This document shows, one piece after another, positions 4,970 to 7,128 of a stretch of 7,128 bases of DNA. The stretch is from an uncultured Oscillochloris sp. Its GTDB lineage: Bacteria > Chloroflexota > Chloroflexia > Chloroflexales > Chloroflexaceae. The notes beneath the pieces are model-generated. The model saw only the letters and a list, made by a program, of their open reading frames with translations, was not told the DNA's origin and ran no database searches. The DNA lies in NCBI GenBank assembly GCA_903877945.1, contig CAIRFY010000658.1, positions 1 to 7,128 on the forward strand. The letters run 5' to 3'. The first letter of the stretch is position 1. Every line of letters begins with the position of its first letter. The position numbers and the translations under genes were made by a program.

Positions 4970-6085
4970 ATCGCCCTGCGGGGCCGCTGCTTCGCCCCTA
5001 CGAAACCGCCCATACTGGTAGTAGGCGGCGCAGGCACCCTCGCTGCTGACCATGGTGGCCCCGAGGGGCATACGGGGCGTACACTCCTTGCCGAAGGCCG
5101 GGCACTGGTTGGGCTTGATCAGCCCCTGGAGTACCTCGCCGCTGCGGCAGAGCGCCGACTCGGCGGTGCGGATGTGGCCGACGCTGAAGCGATCTTCGGC
5201 GTCGAAGCCTCGGTAGCGTGGGCTTAGCCGCCAGCCGCTCAGGGGGATGTTGCCAATCCCGCGCCAGGTGCGATCTGTCACCTCAAACACCTCGGCGAGC
5301 ACCCGCTGGGCGGGCAGGTTACCGGCGGCGCTGACCGCACGGGCGTAGGCGTTCTCCAACTCGGCCGTGCCCGCCTCAAGCTGGGCCACCGTGCGCCGGA
5401 TACCCTCCAGTACATCGAGCGGCTCAAACCCGGTGACGACAATTGGCACGTGGTACCGCTCAACCAGGGGGCCGTACTGGTGCGTGCCCATCACGCTACA
5501 GACGTGGCCCGCCGCCAGGAAGCCCTGCACCCGGCACACCGGCGACTCCATAATCGCACAAATCGCGGGCGGCACCAGCACGTGCGAGACCAGCATCGAG
5601 AAGTTGCTCAGGCCCAGGCGCTCGGCCTGGATGATCGCCATCGCGTTGGCGGGCGCGGTGGTCTCGAAGCCGATGCCGAAGAAGACGACCTGGCGCTCGG
5701 GGTTATGCTGGGCGATCTTGATGGCGTCGAGGGGCGAATAAACGATGCGAATGTCGCCGCCCTCGCTCTTGATCTTAAAGAGATCCTTGCTGCTGCCCGG
5801 CACGCGCAGCATATCACCAAACGAGCAGAAGGTGACATCGGGGCGGGCGGCGATGGCCAGGGCCTTATCAATCAACTCCAGGGGTGTGACACAGACCGGG
5901 CAGCCGGGGCCGTGGATCAGCTCGATCTCTTTTGGCAGAAGCTGGTCAATCCCGTTGCGGATGATCGCGTGAGTCTGTCCGCCGCACACCTCCATGATCG
6001 CCCAGGGGCGAGTGGTGATGCGCTGAATATCGTCGAAGAGCTTCTTCGCAAGCTGCGGGTCGCGGAACTCATCAAGGTACTTCAT
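4955..6085 (-). CDS. hypD: Hydrogenase maturation factor HypD
   Basis: HypD is the iron-sulfur scaffold that, with HypC, carries the iron while its CN and CO ligands are added before insertion into the hydrogenase large subunit. The product is 376 residues. Motifs include EVCGGQTH (32-39, Cys34), GPGCPVC (59-65, Cys62 and Cys65), GFETTAP (139-145), a GHVCSVMGTHQY segment, and the C-terminal 4Fe-4S region CPAFGKECTPRMPLGATMVS followed by EGACAAYYQYGR. The last 16 residues (FRRGEAAAPQGDCKVV, codons 4958-5005) go past the usual family end and are encoded by repeat DNA, which also gives the stop. The start at ATG 6085 has GAGGGG 8 bases upstream and overlaps hypB by 14 bases, so translation is probably coupled. 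hypC, often the neighbour, is absent between hypB and hypD. Confidence 0.97.
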   Translation of the reverse strand: MKYLDEFRDPQLAKKLFDDIQRITTRPWAIMEVCGGQTHAIIRNGIDQLLPKEIELIHGPGCPVCVTPLELIDKALAIAARPDVTFCSFGDMLRVPGSSKDLFKIKSEGGDIRIVYSPLDAIKIAQHNPERQVVFFGIGFETTAPANAMAIIQAERLGLSNFSMLVSHVLVPPAICAIMESPVCRVQGFLAAGHVCSVMGTHQYGPLVERYHVPIVVTGFEPLDVLEGIRRTVAQLEAGTAELENAYARAVSAAGNLPAQRVLAEVFEVTDRTWRGIGNIPLSGWRLSPRYRGFDAEDRFSVGHIRTAESALCRSGEVLQGLIKPNQCPAFGKECTPRMPLGATMVSSEGACAAYYQYGRFRRGEAAAPQGDCKVV

Positions 6086-6749
6086 GGCGCGTTCCCCTCA
6101 TTTCCAGCCAGGCCAGCCACTCGTCGAGTCCTGCGCCGGTGCGGGCCGAGGTGGCGATGATCGTCGCGTCGGGGTGGACGGACGTGATGCTGGCGCGGGC
6201 GGCGGCGGCGTCGAACTCAGCCGCCTCGGCCATGTCCAGCTTCGAGATTAGCACGAGATCAGCCCAGCGGAAGGTGCCGGGGTACTTGAGCGGCTTATCC
6301 TCGCCCTCAGTCACGGCCATCAGCACCACCCGTGCGTGTTCGCCAAGGTCGTAACTGGTGGGACAAACCAGATTCCCCACGTTCTCGATAAACAGGAAGT
6401 CGAAACTCGCCAGACCCCAACCCTCCAGGTGGCGTGTCACCAGATCGGCCTCCAGATGACAGAGTCCGCCGGTCTCAATCTGGCGCACGGCGGCACCGCT
6501 GCGGGCCAGACGGCGGGCGTCGTTATCGGTGGCGAGGTCGCCCACCAGGGCGGCCACCCGGTAGCGCTGGCCGAGGCGGCGCAGCGTCTCCTCAAGCAGG
6601 CGGGTCTTGCCGGCACCGGGGCTAGAGAGCAGGTTGATCACGCGCACGCCAGCCTGGTCAAATCGCTGGCGCAGCGCCTGGGCCAGCCGATCATTTTTGC
6701 TCAGCACGTGCTGGCGCACGTCGATCAATCGCGTTGGCGTGTCGCTCAT
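6072..6749 (-). CDS. hypB: Hydrogenase nickel incorporation GTPase HypB
   Basis: HypB is the GTPase that works with HypA to load nickel into the [NiFe]-hydrogenase large subunit. The product is 225 residues. The P-loop SSPGAGKT is at 42-49, followed by GDLATDNDARR (70-80), the metal and dimer segment GGLCHLEADL (94-103) and ENVGNLVCP (122-130). Cys97, His98 and Cys129 match the metal-binding trio known from HypB (Cys106/His107/Cys142 in the H. pylori protein, as I recall). The base-recognition motif appears as SKLD (169-172) in place of the common NKxD. The N-terminus has neither a His-rich stretch nor the CxxCGC nickel site of some homologues, so this is the short type of HypB. GGAGG sits 4 bases before ATG 6749, and the start overlaps the hypA stop as ATGA. 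Confidence 0.97.
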   Translation of the reverse strand: MSDTPTRLIDVRQHVLSKNDRLAQALRQRFDQAGVRVINLLSSPGAGKTRLLEETLRRLGQRYRVAALVGDLATDNDARRLARSGAAVRQIETGGLCHLEADLVTRHLEGWGLASFDFLFIENVGNLVCPTSYDLGEHARVVLMAVTEGEDKPLKYPGTFRWADLVLISKLDMAEAAEFDAAAARASITSVHPDATIIATSARTGAGLDEWLAWLEMRGTRHEVP

Positions 6750-7090
6750 GTTGCCTCCAGGGATGTCAATTCCAGCTCACGGCCCTGCACCATATGGCCG
6801 GTTGGCCGCTGGCATGTGGGGCAACAGAAAATTTGTGGGTTGGGCAGGTCGGCCTCAGCCGCGCAGTGATCGCAGAAGATTCGCACCGGCACCTCCTCAA
6901 TCTCCAGGCGCGCACCGGCGAGGATGGTTCCGTCGGTGGCGATCTCGAAGCCGAAGCGCAGCGCGTCGGGCACGATGGCCGACAGCGCGCCCACGCGCAG
7001 GTACACAACCGTCACCTGAGACGCGCCCGCCTTGCGAGCGGCGTCCTCGGCGATCTGTACCAGGTTTATGGCGATTGATAGTTCGTGCAT
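6746..7090 (-). CDS. hypA: Hydrogenase nickel chaperone HypA
   Basis: HypA is a small cytoplasmic nickel metallochaperone that hands Ni(II), with HypB, to the hydrogenase large-subunit precursor. The product from ATG 7090 is 114 residues, the family norm. It begins MHELSIA, so the Met1-His2-Glu3 nickel site is intact. The structural zinc site is made by CDHC (73-76) and CPTC (90-93), with an additional Cys89. The frame is open to a TTG at 7114, but the MHE start fixes the true N-terminus. No clear Shine-Dalgarno is visible before the ATG (only AAAAAACCTC), and an inverted-repeat motif begins 11 bases upstream, so any promoter probably lies outside the window. It heads the co-directional run hypA-hypB-hypD and overlaps hypB by 4 bases. 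Confidence 0.96.
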   Translation of the reverse strand: MHELSIAINLVQIAEDAARKAGASQVTVVYLRVGALSAIVPDALRFGFEIATDGTILAGARLEIEEVPVRIFCDHCAAEADLPNPQIFCCPTCQRPTGHMVQGRELELTSLEAT

Positions 7091-7101
7091 GAGGTTTTTT
7101 A

Positions 7102-7128
7102 CGCAATACCGCAAAACTCGCCCTGTCA
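7102..7128 (-). repeat. Right copy of the inverted flanking motif
   Basis: On the minus strand this reads TGACAG (7123-7128), six bases, then TTTTGCGGTATTGCG (7102-7116). It is the inverted counterpart of 11-37. It lies 11 bases upstream of the hypA ATG, so it occupies the position of the hypA leader or promoter. It runs to the window edge and may be longer. Confidence 0.6.

Noticed and set aside
5450..6160. 236-codon plus-strand frame opposite hypD
   Set aside because: Antisense shadow. hypD is fixed by its motifs and cysteines.
6336..6869. 177-codon plus-strand frame opposite hypB/hypA
   Set aside because: Antisense to two overlapping, motif-rich genes; no independent support.
7091..7114. 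Longer HypA start at TTG 7114
   Set aside because: HypA needs the MHE N-terminus for nickel binding, and the extension lies in the inverted-repeat motif.

Overview
This GC-rich window carries six complete genes, all transcribed leftward on the minus strand. In transcription order they are hypA, hypB, hypD and hypE ([NiFe]-hydrogenase maturation), then bchY and bchZ (the catalytic subunits of chlorophyllide a reductase, for bacteriochlorophyll synthesis). The organism must therefore be an anoxygenic phototroph with a [NiFe] hydrogenase. The protein sequences, the GC-rich DNA and the abundance of short 7-8 base tandem repeats and hairpin repeats between genes point to a filamentous anoxygenic phototroph of the Chloroflexales (Chloroflexus/Oscillochloris/Roseiflexus type). 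This is an inference without a database search, at moderate confidence.

Layout from right to left: an inverted-repeat motif at the right edge; hypA (6746-7090), overlapping hypB (6072-6749) by an ATGA; hypB overlapping hypD (4955-6085) by 14 bases; a 126-base gap filled by a palindromic repeat that also supplies the hypD stop codon; hypE (3776-4828); a 377-base gap with hairpins, a partial repeat copy and a probable bchY promoter; bchY (2085-3398); a 426-base gap packed with heptamer and octamer arrays and a ~195-base imperfect palindrome; bchZ (132-1658); a strong hairpin repeat; and an inverted copy of the right-edge motif at the left edge.

Functionally, HypA and HypB deliver nickel. HypD (with HypC, not in this window) and HypE (with HypF, not in this window) build the Fe(CN)2CO group. 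BchY and BchZ form the nitrogenase-like heterotetramer that receives electrons from BchX (not in this window) and reduces the C7=C8 bond of chlorophyllide a. The two gene sets do not share a pathway. Co-orientation could mean one long transcript, but the gap before bchY and the promoter-like box in it suggest that bchY can be transcribed separately.

I found no wholly new protein system. The most unusual material is the repeat DNA. A repeat provides the C-terminal tail and stop of HypD. A heptamer array is translated inside the interdomain linker of BchZ. A large palindrome and three families of phased short repeats sit between bchY and bchZ. An inverted 27-base motif brackets the whole gene block.
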